From Taudactylus pleione (Eukaryota; Chordata; Amphibia; Anura; Myobatrachidae), in the NCBI GenBank assembly GCA_031769625.1, contig JAUIMM010000040.1, positions 12,340,501-12,404,500 of the forward strand: a DNA stretch of 64,000 nt. Direction: 5' to 3'. The position numbers were made by a program, and so were the translations under genes. Within the stretch, counting starts at the first letter, position 1. Every line of letters starts with the position of its first letter. Positions 23,576-34,776 of the stretch are shown here, in pieces. The notes beneath the pieces are model-generated. The model was not told the DNA's origin, searched no databases, and saw only the letters and a list, made by a program, of their open reading frames with translations.

Positions 23576-24223
23576 CAGGGGTCAGGGAACTTTTTACCTT
23601 TTACCCCAAAATATATTTAGATACGCCGACGTTACCCCCTTGATTTGAAAGGAAGGAAATTCTATAGTAGTGCCCCCATATAATGCCCTTGTAGTAGTGC
23701 CCCCATAGTTATGCCCTTGTAGTAGTGCCCTCATAGTTATGCCCCTGTAGCAGTGCCCCCAGTTATGCCCCTGTAGCAGTGCCCCCATAGTTATGCCCCT
23801 GTAGCAGTGCCCCCATAGTTATGCCCCTGTAGCAGTGCCCTCATAGTTATGCCCCTGTAGCAGTGCCCTCATAGTTATGCCCCTGTAGTAGTGCCCTCAT
23901 AGTTATGCCCCTGTAGCAGTGCCCCCATAGTTATGCCCCTGTAGCAGTGCCCCCATAGTTATGCCACTGTAGTGCCGCTTGTACAAAAAAAAACTTACCT
24001 TAATCCCCGCTCCTGCATCCGCCACCATCTTGTCCACCCGGCTGCTCCTCGGAACTATGGGAGAGACGCTGTACTCGGCACCAGTGACCTCCATTCCTGG
24101 GGGTAATGGATGGACAGCCGGGCATGCAATGATTCATATCCATGCCCAGCTGACCATCCATTACCCACAGGAATTTCAGTTTTACCCCAAATGGGTTAAT
24201 TTACCCCTGTTCCCCGACCACTG
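23576..24223. mobile_element. hAT-type MITE with internal minisatellite, 648 bp
   Basis: The ends CAGGGGTCAGGGAAC and GTTCCCCGACCACTG are imperfect inverted repeats. The octamer ATGTAAAG is duplicated at 23568-23575 and 24224-24231. About half of the interior is a 28-bp tandem array. No transposase is present. Confidence 0.9.
23667..23975. repeat. 28-bp tandem array inside the hAT MITE
   Basis: About eleven units of GTAGCAGTGCCCCCATAGTT ATGCCCCT, with small variants (AGTAG for AGCAG, CTC for CCC). The array explains the open frames seen here on the minus strand, which are not genes. Confidence 0.85.
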
Positions 24224-24231
24224 ATGTAAAG

Positions 24232-25798
24232 AGTTGGATACTCCAAATGAAGAGATAATATCCTGGGTGCCAGAGATGAATGTCATAATATATAAAAAAA
24301 ATTACTACATTCCAGTAAATATAGTTAAACATTTATGTGTTTATTTCAGCAAAACATAAGCAGTAATGTTTCAGGCAGCCCACTGTCATTTGACAAGCTA
24401 GTCTAAAATGACACACAAACAGGTTTTAAATATGCAATGTATTTTGAACAAAATGTGGCAAAAATGGCTGAAATTATGTCACAATGTTTGAAATCACATC
24501 ACATAAATACGGTGAAAATGATGCATATGCAGGGGTCAAGAATTTACAAATAACATACAAGGATACTGAATATATAAACATATGGAGAAATAAAAGAAAA
24601 TATCTATCTGCAGTATCTCTCCTATCTATTCATTCATGTAATATCATGTCCATATAATATTTAGGTTATAATACCAATAGATGTGATATCAGCAGATACA
24701 GCTGATAAGTGACACTTGTATACCAAGCAGTGACATTTTTACCAAAGCTGAGTGACATCACCAAGGATGTTTATGATGTTAGCCAGTCAAGTGATGTCTA
24801 CTTATCTATCACACATTATTATTATCATATAATATAATATTTAGGTGAAAATAAGCTTACAGCACCTTACACATTTAGATATTATATCAATAGACACAGC
24901 TGGCAACTGACACTTCTTCTATACCAAGCAGTGTCTCTCATACAATTATTGAGTGAGATCACAAAAGCTGTTTATAATATTATATCACACTATATATTAA
25001 TGCACAATTTTAGAATGTATTATAGTTTTCAGTGCTAATTAGTAGGATATAAAAAATAATAAAACTCTGCCTAATGAAAGCCCAATTTAGGGAACAGCCA
25101 GTTTATGCCTTTTAACAAAACATAAGATGTAGCTGGTTGCATTAACCTGCTGAGCCACAGAGGCCCATTAATTGTATTAAGTTTTTTCAGTATACTTATA
25201 ATCTAATATTGCTGTAGTTTTAACTTTAATGAAACTCTTATGAGTATTAGTTTCTATTGATGCCACTGTTCAGAGCCACTTATTGTGTATTATGTATATG
25301 ATATATTTGTTTGATAATTGTATTTTGTGAATAGAAAGCATAGATATACTGAGACTCTTCTGAATTATAAAAGAAATCCTAATAAAAAACAGACTTTGAT
25401 CTCAGCTGTATACACTAATTACCTGACTAAATATGTTCACCATGCTAATTTTCCCTCCATGGCAGTTATTTGCTATGTTGAGTGGAAGGTGCGTCTCTTC
25501 TGTTGCAAAGAGCTACAGCAGAATATCACGGTAACATTAAAATTAGTTCATATCTGATCTTAAAGTGCAAGAAGTTCAAATTAAACACCCCCCATCCAAT
25601 AAAATGGTAAAGTGTGTTCTAGCGTTCAGTTATGAAGGAGAAATGAACACGTCTGTGTGTCCTTTTGTTTTACAATATGTATTTTCGATAGGCTGCGAAT
25701 TATTTATTTTATTCCATCTGTTTTATTGACTGACTGCTATGCAAAAGTTTGCAAGTCTGCTCTTATTCCATTCATATTGAGTTTCTGGCAAAGACTTA
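24232..25798. other. No identified feature
   Basis: AT-rich sequence without recognised domains or element ends. Two loosely similar passages (24650-24790 and 24835-24960, both with 'accaagcagtg', 'agctgataag/agctggcaac' and 'gtttatgatgtt/gtttataatatt') suggest an old local duplication. Confidence 0.4.
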
Positions 25799-27029
25799 GG
25801 GGCCTATTCATCATTATATAATTATCATTTATCACTAGTGATAATTATGTTTTAAACTCACTGTGAGTTTAAAAAAATCTTTTGGAGGCATTCATCATGG
25901 CTCCCTAACAAAAGTATCACTTCCGAAAAGCTGCTCTTTTTGCGAAGTCAGCTTTTTGGAAAAATTATACTCTTCCCCCTACAGGTGAGGTATCCATAAG
26001 GATTTCCTCACTACGTCTGCTCCCCCTCTCTATTCCCCGCTGTTTTTCACTCCCTCGCGGCCTCCGGTGTCTGATCCATCCCCCCTCGCACCCCACCCCC
26101 GCGTGCTCCGGTGTCCATTCTGGCACCCCCCACGGCCACTGTGGGTGTCCAATCTACCCCCCCACGTGAGTGTCCGATCTAGCCCCCCTTCCCCCTGCTG
26201 GTTTCTGACCTGGCTCCCGCTTTGACCCATGGCATTGCAGGTGTACGATACTCCCCCCTGCCATCGCCGCATCCTCTCCCCCCGGCTCCCTCTAACCTGT
26301 CTCTTCTGTCTACTGTCTCTTCTGCTGGTGAGTCCGGGGCCAGATGTCTGTGGTGCCTTGGAGCTCTCAGCTCCCAGGGCTCTGAAGTCTAGACACAGCA
26401 GGGAGGGATCTTAATAGATCTCTCTGCTGGCTGCATTGGCTGGGCTCACATGTAACTCTTCACAGGCTGCCATGTAAACAGCAGCCTGTGAAGGCTATGG
26501 TGGGCTATACTCCATTTCAGGCTGGCGTACAGCTTCTCAGTCAAGTTCCGAAAAAAAGCATTTTCGGAACTTGATGAATTTCATAATTTCTACATCCCCA
26601 ATACTAAAGTATGGGGATTGTGGAAATTATCGAGGCACATTTGTTATCAGGAGATATCTGTGATATCTCCTGCATTACGTGAATGATGAGTGGGTCTGAC
26701 ACTTAGGACCAAATGTAATATGGTGAGAGTTTAGAAAATAGGAGAGCTTTCTCACACTTTTTAAACTCTGACAATGTAATAGAGTCTGAGAACATGCAAA
26801 CTCGCACGTTTTACAGACTAAAAAAACTCACGATTTAAACTCTCATCTTGATGTTTCCCATGTTGAAGATATGACTCGCCAAATGTAATAGTGTGAGAGT
26901 TTGCTGCAAAACTCTCACATTTTCTAAACTTTCACCCTATTACATTTGGCCCTTAAATTATACAAAAGTAGATGAAAATTTTATTTTTCACCTGCTTTTG
27001 TATAAATGACATGATGATGAATAGACCCC
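25799..27029. mobile_element. MITE with GGGGCCTATTCATCAT ends, carrying a nested MITE
   Basis: The left end GGGGCCTATTCATCAT is matched by the inverse ATGATGAATAGACCCC at the right. The flanking triplets are TTA and TGA, one mismatch from a 3-bp duplication. A similar internal terminus near 26682-26693 suggests a composite. The GC-rich core 26030-26330 carries no recognisable gene. Confidence 0.55.
26706..26952. mobile_element. Palindromic MITE, 247 bp, TTA duplication
   Basis: The inverted ends are GGACCAAATGTAATATGGTG and CACCCTATTACATTTGGCCC, with further internal GAGAGTTT/AAACTCTC pairing. TTA at 26703-26705 is repeated at 26953-26955, as for Harbinger-type MITEs. It lies inside the larger element 25799-27029. 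Confidence 0.8.
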
Positions 27030-27702
27030 TGAATGAGCTAACATTTAATGGATCGTTTATTTTCAGATTATGTAATAACACACCTAATAGTAAAGTCTCC
27101 AACTAATGCAGCTGCTGATTTGCTGATGGAGCGTATAAAAGTATTACATAAAGAAGGAGAGAACAAGACACATTGTTGAGAAACAGTGTACAAGCAGGAT
27201 TGTGAAATAGTGCAAATATGAATGCTCCATTGTAGAAACCTTCACAACTGAACATATTCAAGATAGGCTGAGATCAGTGGAGGGATGTTTTTTTCTTTAA
27301 TGATTAAAGAAAACAATTAAGACATATGGCAGACTGCACGTTATAGTTTGCATTCATCTTCTTATTAATAGATTATTGCATAGAGCGAAAAAGATCTGAG
27401 CAGTAAAACAAAGCATTGTGTTGGAATACATGTAACTTGCACTTGTCAACCCATATTCCCAAAGAGTCGAATGAGGAGTGCAAGGTATGTGCCCCTTCCA
27501 AAAATACCTAATTAATAGTATACTAGTGCTATAGTCTGCGCTGAGGAGGGCAGTCAGCATGAGGTCCTAGTGGCAACCACCACACAGATATGCCAGGCAG
27601 TCCTCAATATTACAGGGAGACCTGCAGCATCAACCAGCCTTGTGCTATCACCCTACCACTAATAAAGTAAATATTATAGTTTGGAACGTGTGCTTAAAAG
27701 TA

Positions 27703-27849
27703 GGGATGTGCAGGCTCGGTTCTACTCGGTTCCGTTCGGTTCTTTTTACCGAATCTTATTGGCTATCCAAAACTCGTGACAGCTGAAACCCAATAAGATC
27801 CGGTAAAAAGAACCGAACGGAACCGAGTAGAACCGAGCCTGCACATCCC
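27703..27849. mobile_element. Short palindromic MITE, 147 bp, TA duplication
   Basis: Two 60-bp arms, beginning GGGATGTGCAGGCTCGG and mirrored at the right end, are separated by about 25 bp. They contain repeated CGGTTC/GAACCG words. TA flanks both sides, as for Tc1/mariner-type MITEs. The element at 57885-58338 has related ends. Confidence 0.8.
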
Positions 27850-27851
27850 TA

Positions 27852-29090
27852 GCTTAAAGACAGGTACGAGTTAAATGCTAGCATTTCAAATTATGATAAA
27901 ACTCAGCTTTAGTACATTTAGGAAATTCTAAATGTTAATGGAACCAACAGAGTTTATCTATGTAGACTAGCGGTATACAACATTGTAAGTGTGAACCCTA
28001 CTGGTGCTGTGATCCACTACTTGGGGTACCATGAGGCACTACTTTACCAACTTCTTCATGTACAGTACTTTCAAAAGATGTTGTATGCATTTTGTTACAG
28101 ACTTCTTACTCCAGCAGTACAAAATTCTTAACGATTGCAAAAGTCAAAATTTACTATCTATACGCTAACACCTGCAGCACAGTCTTCCGTATAATGTCAC
28201 AGCAGGTTATGTAAAGCGAGATTAAATTATGCAGTGCTGATAGGCACATCGTTTCTACAGCATGTCAGTTTATTCATTATACAAACAGCATACACAGGAC
28301 TACAAATCTGAAGTCTTACATGGAAAACTCCTAACACAGGGACACTTCTTCCACCACACTGCACACATACTGTACTGGCATATGTGCTGGCATCCCAATA
28401 CCTGCCAACACATTCCAATAATCAGGGACCTTGTCTCCAGCGCTTGCCCTAGGCATAGGCCATATAGGCAAATGCCTAGGCTTCCATTGCGTCAGGGGGG
28501 TGAACAGAAGGCATGGCAGCCTGCCCCCATGTCACCCAGCACACATTGACCATGACAGTACCAACGGCCAGGGAAGAGACATGGGGCATAAGTTTCAGTA
28601 ACATTCATGAGAACTGGGGCAGCAGCTAAAAGCTTGCCTAGGGCACCAAATTGGTCAGGACTGACTCCTGGCAACAGTTACACTTTTCTCTGCTTGATTT
28701 TCCAAAGACTCCCCCCCCCCTCCTTCCTCATTATGGAAACATTTCCTTCATATTATTACACACAAAGGCACTCCCCCTCCCATCTTGGGTGTCTCTCCCC
28801 TTGTCTCCTTTTTGTTTGGAGGTTTCCCACTGATCTTTAACTGTGGTGCCAGGGCAAAACTCCCTGGCCTTAGCCACTGCAAGAGTATCTCTTATTCCCT
28901 CTGCAAGCACTCTTTGCATATGTTGTCCACATAACCGCCCCTTGTGTAGTAAGTTTGGAACTTCACCTATTCATAGTCCTCCAACTTCCAAGTGACTTAT
29001 GTCTACATCACAGATTGGGTTTTACATTTGATCAAAAGGTATGTAGGATTTATTACAGGAATAAAAGGAAGCTTTAATTTAATTTACCAC
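27852..29090. other. No gene; unclassified repeat near 28430-28670
   Basis: The passage 28440-28500 (CTTGCCCTAGGCATAGG ... AAATGCCTAGGCTTCC) and 28636-28670 (CTTGCCTAGGGCACC) reads like the two ends of a degraded DNA transposon. No target duplication could be fixed. The rest shows nothing recognisable. Confidence 0.3.
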
Positions 29091-30066
29091 GGGCTAATTC
29101 ATACCCCGGGGCTATTCAAATAGCTCCAAAGTCCTCAGGATGCACTTAGCAGGGATTTTTCTTATAATAACTCCCTGTTAAAGAGCATGTTAATGGTTTC
29201 CGCGACCCTGTTAACACATAGGTCCATAAGGTTATCAATGATTCTGTGTGTTAACGTCTGTTAACATGTTAATTTAACAGTCGTTAAAAAGGGGTTCAGG
29301 TAAAAAAGGGGCTGGAATAGAATAGGCCCAGGTGTTAACCATTTGCCTGGCACGGTCATATCAGATACAACCATACCAGACTGGGCTTTACCTGACATGG
29401 TCTTATCTGATACGACCAGTCAGAAATGCCCACTGGGCGGCTGCGGGAAGCTAATCTTCCCACAGCCGCTTACATCAGAGAGACCTGCTGGTCCCTCTGC
29501 ACCCGTGGTTGCCCCACCAGTGCATCCTGATCACTGCTGGCCACAGTGATCGGGCGTCCGGGCGACACCACCCTTCCCGCGCGGCTACAGGCTCCAGTGT
29601 ATCCTGATCACAGTGGCCAGCAGTGATCGAGCAGCCTGCCAGCCGGTGCCACTTTATATACTCCCAGTGCCCCTGGGTCCCCTTCTCCCGGCACTTTAGT
29701 GTCCCCGGGTCAGCCCACTCTCTTCTCCCACTCTGCACTGGTGCACCCTCCATCCCCTTCTTCCGGCGCTGCAAGGCCCCGGGCAGTCCCACTCTCCTTC
29801 AGCGGTCCTGTCCCTGAAAAAGCCCACCCTCCACCCCCTCCTCCCGGCGCTGCGGCGTACTTAACTCCTCCTGGCCCATCGGCAGCTGCAGCGTGTCCAC
29901 CTTTTCCTGGCCCGGCCCAGCGGCTGCTGCTGATGTGCGCCCACCATCTCCTTCTCCTTTCGGCCCGGCAGCGGCTGCAATGTGCCCACCGACCTCCCAC
30001 TTCTCCTCTCCGTGCAGCTGTCAGTGTTTGACTGTGTCCCCCTCGGAACAGTGATCGGGCTGTGGT
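29090..30066. other. GC-rich non-coding stretch, unclassified
   Basis: C-rich sequence with many proline-coding triplets gives overlapping open frames on both strands. No domain was seen. A short inverted pair (CACTGCTGGCCACAGTGATC near 29532 and GATCACAGTGGCCAGCAGTG near 29605) suggests a small foldback. Confidence 0.4.
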
Positions 30067-30067
30067 A

Positions 30068-30122
<55 letters not shown>

Positions 30123-30337
30123 TATATATATATATTTGTTTATGTGTATATATATTTATATATATATGTATATACATACATACACACACATATATATATA
30201 TCTACATATATATATATAATATATATATGTGTATATATATATGTATATGTATATATGTGTATGTGTGTATATATATATATATATACATACACGTGTAATA
30301 TATACACATGCATATATACATATACTGTTTGTGTGTG

Positions 30338-30370
<33 letters not shown>
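30067..30370. repeat. (TA)n/(CA)n microsatellite
   Basis: About 300 bases of TA dinucleotides mixed with short TG/CA runs. The apparent Tyr/Ile-rich ORFs on both strands are translations of the repeat. It directly abuts the PLE palindrome at 30371. Confidence 0.95.
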
Positions 30371-30374
<4 letters not shown>

Positions 30375-30629
30375 CAATGAATCCAAAAAGCGGCACTCAG
30401 AGACTTAGAAATAGCAAAAAGAAGGACCCCCTCCGGGGTAACTTTATTCGGTCATGGTCGACGTTTCGGGGAGCTTGTCCCCTTTCTCAAGACAAAAATG
30501 ATTGTTGTCTTGAGAAAGGGGACAAGCTCCCCGAAACGTTGACCATGACCGAATAAAGTTACCCCGGAGGGGGTCCTTCTTTTTGCTATTTCTAAGTCTC
30601 TGAGTGCCGCTTTTTGGATTCATTGGACT
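30371..30629. repeat. Palindrome of a PLE terminus, 125-bp arms
   Basis: 30371-30495 is mirrored by 30505-30629 around a 9-base spacer, with only one or two mismatches seen. The right arm read on the plus strand has a TTGAGAA block, a GGGG/CCCC hairpin and GAAACGTT, then AATAAAGTT and CTGAGTGCCGC. The same kind of ending closes the PLE copies at 48192 and 52734. It is therefore two inverted copies of a PLE tail rather than a transposon end. Confidence 0.85.
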
Positions 30630-32172
30630 ACTTATGGGGAATTATTACCCTGTTGGAGGGCACCAGAGCAAGTTTATTATCCAAAGGACTGGTGAGTGCC
30701 GGGGTTCAGCCTGCAATATATATATACATATATACTGTATATGCATATCGATTGTGTGTGCAGCCCCCCAACCGATGTTAAGGAACAGCGGCAGCTGCGG
30801 TCTCAAACAATCAATTGTTTCTATCGATTGTTACAGCTGTCAATGGCCATCACTACAGTATACCATAAAAAAAAATTAATTTTATGGTATATGGTTTTTA
30901 AAAAAAAAAAAAAAAAAAAGCATTGGAATAGTTTTAAAAAGATGTTCTTGACCTATTTCAGTCCTAAAAAAAAAAACGAAAAATATTGGAGCAGTTTTGG
31001 AAAAAAAAATTGTCAGTTAAGTGGTTAAAGCACGAGGCTACCATCCTTTTCACCCCCGTTATATTAACGGGGCTAATTACATTCGGCCCTTTGTGTCACT
31101 CACAAGACTAAGCTCTTCAGTAATACATGGACTGTATGGCAGTGAATCATAGTGCAGCTCATTAATTTTGAGTACATAAAATTTGCTGCTAGACTGACCT
31201 TACAGCCATGGTGAGACCTGGTACATGAAGGACAAATACATGGAGACATAGGACTCTGGGACAGAAATACCACTGGAGTATTTTCATCCAGGGTCTCCCT
31301 GTATCTGTCCTGCTTCCCAAAACCTGCAAATAAATGACTGCCTATTGTGCACCACTGATAAAGACCTATATATTGTACCAAAAAACAGATGGAAAACAAA
31401 TAGACAACAGGTACATTTGAAAGTATAGTTTTATTATTTATTATGTCATGCAAATTTATGATATTTTAGTTTTCTCATATAAAAATATTTGAAGATATGT
31501 ATATTTGCTTATGTTCAGGTTCATATGGAAGTGCACTAATCAGATACATTGCACACTAGTATTTTTGTTTTTCAACAGTGTATTAATCAAGTGCCAGCTT
31601 AGTTAGTCCATCACTAATATGAAGATTATTTTTGATATTTCATATTTACATTTTCCATTAATGTTATTATTTGTAGTGCTCACATCTTTTATTTATGAAA
31701 CTGTGTCAGTTTGTATCTTTGTTCTAATAACATTACATAAAAATATGAAAGACAGCCCTTACTGATGTATTTAAATAATCAAAAATTTAATAGGGAATAG
31801 AATACCGGATTTATGCAGCCTCCTTGCGTGTTAGAGTAGTTCTGTATATTAAGGGTATTAAGAAAATGCTGACAGATTAAGCAGACTGTGGCATGTTAAA
31901 TGTGACTGTGCTCATTGTTATAAATAAGCCTCCACTGCCATCATGTGCTATTCATTTATTTATATACTAAATATATCCCTTTTTCCTTGAGAGAAAAATT
32001 TAAAAAATGTTGATAAATTAAAGTCTGCAAAAGAAATTTAAACATTTAAAAATAATTTCACTAATTTGCATCCTAAATTATTGTCTCCTTCCTCTTACTC
32101 AATTTATTTCTTTATTGTTTTTATGGTCATTTATATTTTGACTCTTTCCTAAATTGAGAGAGAAATTACATA
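30630..32172. other. No gene recognised
   Basis: Contains A-rich runs (30840-31010) and a small palindrome CATAAAAAAAAATTAATTTTATG near 30865. From 31090 to the LTR the sequence is AT-rich and shows no recognised element. Confidence 0.45.
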
Positions 32173-32178
32173 CAGTAG

Positions 32179-33816
32179 TGTCAGAGTTCAGCTGGGGATC
32201 GGCCGTCCCTTACCGTCCTGCCGGCTTCCTCTGACTTCCCGGGCAGTCGGGCGGCTGGTGCGGCGACGTGGGAGGTGCTGAGCATTCTCCCTGATGCTGG
32301 TGTCTCGGGCGGCCTGGTGCGCGGGGATCGGAGTTCCTGTCATGGGCACCGCCATGACACTTCCTTCTCTGACTATCCTTCCTTCCCTGACAGTCTGGCC
32401 GGTCAGCTGATGCTGTGGACCAATCAGTGGGCTTCCAGGGGTATATATCCGACTCCTGTGTATCAGGTAGTTGCCTGAGCAACCATTGTCGCTGCTAGTG
32501 TTACTAGTGGTCTCTCGTTCCAGGTTCCCTTGCTTCCAGTGATCTATTGCTGTGTGCAGCTATATCATTCATCTCACCAGTGCTTTACCATCTCAGCCTG
32601 TGTGCAGCTATACCATTCATCTCATCAGTGCTTTACCATCTCAGCCTGTGAGCAGCTATATCATTCATCTCATCAGTGCTTTACCATCTCAGCCTGTGTG
32701 CAGCTATATCATCCATCTCATCAGTGCTTTACCATCTCAGCCTGTGAGCAGCTATATCATTCATCTCATCAGTGCTTTACCATCTCAGCTTGTGTGCAGC
32801 TATATCATTCATCTCATCAGTGCTTTACCACCTCAGCCTGTGTGCAGCTATACCATTCATCTCACCAGTGCTTTACCACCTCAGCCTGTGTACAGCTATA
32901 TCATTCATCTCATCAGTGCTTTACCATCTCAGCCTGTGTACAGCTATATCATTCATCTCACCAGTGCTTTACCATCTCAGCCTGTGTGCAGCTATATCAT
33001 TCATCTCACCAGTGCTTTACCATCTCAGCCTGTGTACAGCTATATCATTCATCTCACCAGTGCTTTACCATCTCAGCCTGTGTGCAGCTATATCATTCAT
33101 CTCACCAGTGCTTTACCATCTCAGCCTGTGTACAGCTATATCATTCATCTCATCAGTGCTTTACCATCTCAGCCTGAGAGCAGCTATATCATTCATCTCA
33201 TCAGTGCTTTACCATCTCAGCCTGTGTACAGCTATATCATTCATCTCATCAGTGCGTTACCACCGCCGCCTGTGTGCAGTATACTATCCATTTCACCAGT
33301 GCTTTACCATCACAGCCTGAGTGTAGTTATACATACCCACCTCTCCAGCGTCATAATCTCTGGCTGGCTCCAGTACCACTACCCACCTCATTACTGGACT
33401 CTGTGGTCCTCACCTATGTGTTACAGTATTGCACCGTGGTGCACTCTTTCTAACCGGCACCCGGTAGAGTGTGTCCGCAGTGCACACTTCTTTGTACCTA
33501 AAGTACAGTGTCCCTACATGCCCCTTACTGGCACAGACCCTTTGGGCCACGAGTGTTCGTCTCTCCTTTTTCCCGCAGGCTTTGGTCACCTAGTCAAAGG
33601 ACCGCGACCTGCTTACGAGGTGCAGCTCAAGCCCATATCCCGATTGGTGGGGTCACTGGCGAACACCATCTCGTGGGTTAGATTCCACACCTTTGACTAG
33701 GTCTCGCCAATGACCAAGACCCGTGGATGCAGAGGTCGTACATTCAGGCCCCTCGCCTCCGTTTCCTCCCGCAGCCTCAGGCCTCAGCTTCCAGAAAACC
33801 GCCTCCCAGCGTGACA
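32179..33816 (+). repeat. 5' LTR with expanded 48-bp minisatellite
   Basis: Starts TGTCAGAGTTCAGC and ends CCCAGCGTGACA. Its 5' 190 bases differ from the 3' LTR at about 11 positions, while the last ~290 bases are almost identical to 38828-39119. It is longer than the 3' LTR chiefly because of the minisatellite. No convincing tRNA primer site was found just after the end. Confidence 0.85.
32552..33320 (+). repeat. 48-bp minisatellite in the 5' LTR, ~16 units
   Basis: Units of GTGTGCAGCTATATCATTCA plus TCTCATCAGTGC and TTTACCATCTCAGCCT repeat about 16 times; the last two or three have drifted. All three frames stay open because 48 is a multiple of three, which gives the long false ORFs in this region. 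Confidence 0.92.
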
Positions 33817-33832
33817 GTTTGTTCAGGCCAAA

Positions 33833-34776
33833 ATGGAAGCTACAGGCTCCCCTGGTACTGGGTATCTCCAAGAGCTAACGACTCGCATGGATAACCAAGA
33901 GGCGGCACAGCAGCATGTGGCCCAGTACCTACAGGAATTATCTGGTCAGCTCCTGTCTATTCAGAACACTCTGGCAGCTATGTCTCATGCTCCACCTTCT
34001 GTCGCTCCTACGGTTTCTCCTGTATTACCTTCGGGGGTCGTTCCTCAAAAATCCCGTTTGCACTTGGCTACTCCCGAAAGGTTCGATGGTACTCCTCAAC
34101 GATGTCGTGGTTTCATAAACCAGTGTGAGATCCAGTTCGAATGCCTACCCCAAAATTTCCCTACCTCCCGGTCTAAGGTGGCCTACGTAATTTCATTACT
34201 AACCGGGGCAGCTCTGGATTGGGTCTCCCCCTTGTGGGAACGAGCAGATCCGCTCATATCTAGATATGAGAAGTTTGTGGCAGCTTTCAAAAGGATCTTC
34301 GATGAACCCGGGAGATCTGTCTCTGCTTCTTCAGATTTGCCTCATGTCCATCAGGGTACCCGGTCCGTTGGGCAATATGTAGTACAATTTCAAACCCTGG
34401 CGTCCGAACTAAAATGGAACGAGGAAGCACTTAAGGCAGCCTTCCTACATGGCTTATCTGAGAGGATGAATTGGCATATAGGGATTTACCTCCCACCTTC
34501 TCGGATGTTATATCCCTCTGTATAAAAATTGACCTTCACCATAGAGAGCGGTGGGGAAATAGGGGGCGTGGAGATCGTCCTCGGGATCGCCCATCCTTGG
34601 GAGGTCATTCCTCTCCTTCCTTCTCTAGCAGTGAGGAGCCGATGCAAATTAACAGATCCCAGTTAAGTACCGCCGAACGGAACCGGCGTTTTCAAAATAA
34701 ATTGTGCTTGTATTGTGCTGCTCCGGAGCACACATTAAGGAATTGTCCTGTGTTGACGGGAAACGCGAAACCCTAA
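33833..34776 (+). pseudogene. Gypsy gag with CCHC zinc knuckle
   Basis: The start ATG at 33833 follows the 5' LTR by 16 bases. A predicted coiled N-terminus (QEAAQQHVAQYLQELSGQLL) precedes the capsid region: TPERFDGTPQRCRGFINQCE, ISLLTGAALDWVSPLWE and YEKFVAAFKRIFDEPG. These resemble Sushi gag and its PEG10/RTL derivatives. A frameshift near 34480-34520 moves to another frame with a basic, Ser-rich linker and the knuckle CLYCAAPEHTLRNC (C-X2-C-X4-H-X4-C). Gag stops at 34776, just after the slippery site. Confidence 0.85.
34758..34764 (+). promoter_or_regulatory. -1 ribosomal frameshift heptamer GGGAAAC
   Basis: In the gag frame the bases read G GGA AAC, then GCG AAA CCC TAA. A -1 slip on this heptamer places the ribosome in the protease frame, which is open from here. 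The same heptamer is known to drive the gag-pol shift in mammalian PEG10, a domesticated relative. A downstream pseudoknot was not worked out. Confidence 0.75.

Noticed and set aside
30062..30396. Tyr/Ile-rich ORFs on both strands
   Set aside because: They are translations of the (TA)n/(CA)n microsatellite.
32530..33700. Long ORFs (up to 382 aa) with repeated CVQLYHSSHQCFTISA-like units
   Set aside because: They are translations of the 48-bp LTR minisatellite; three frames stay open because the period is divisible by three.
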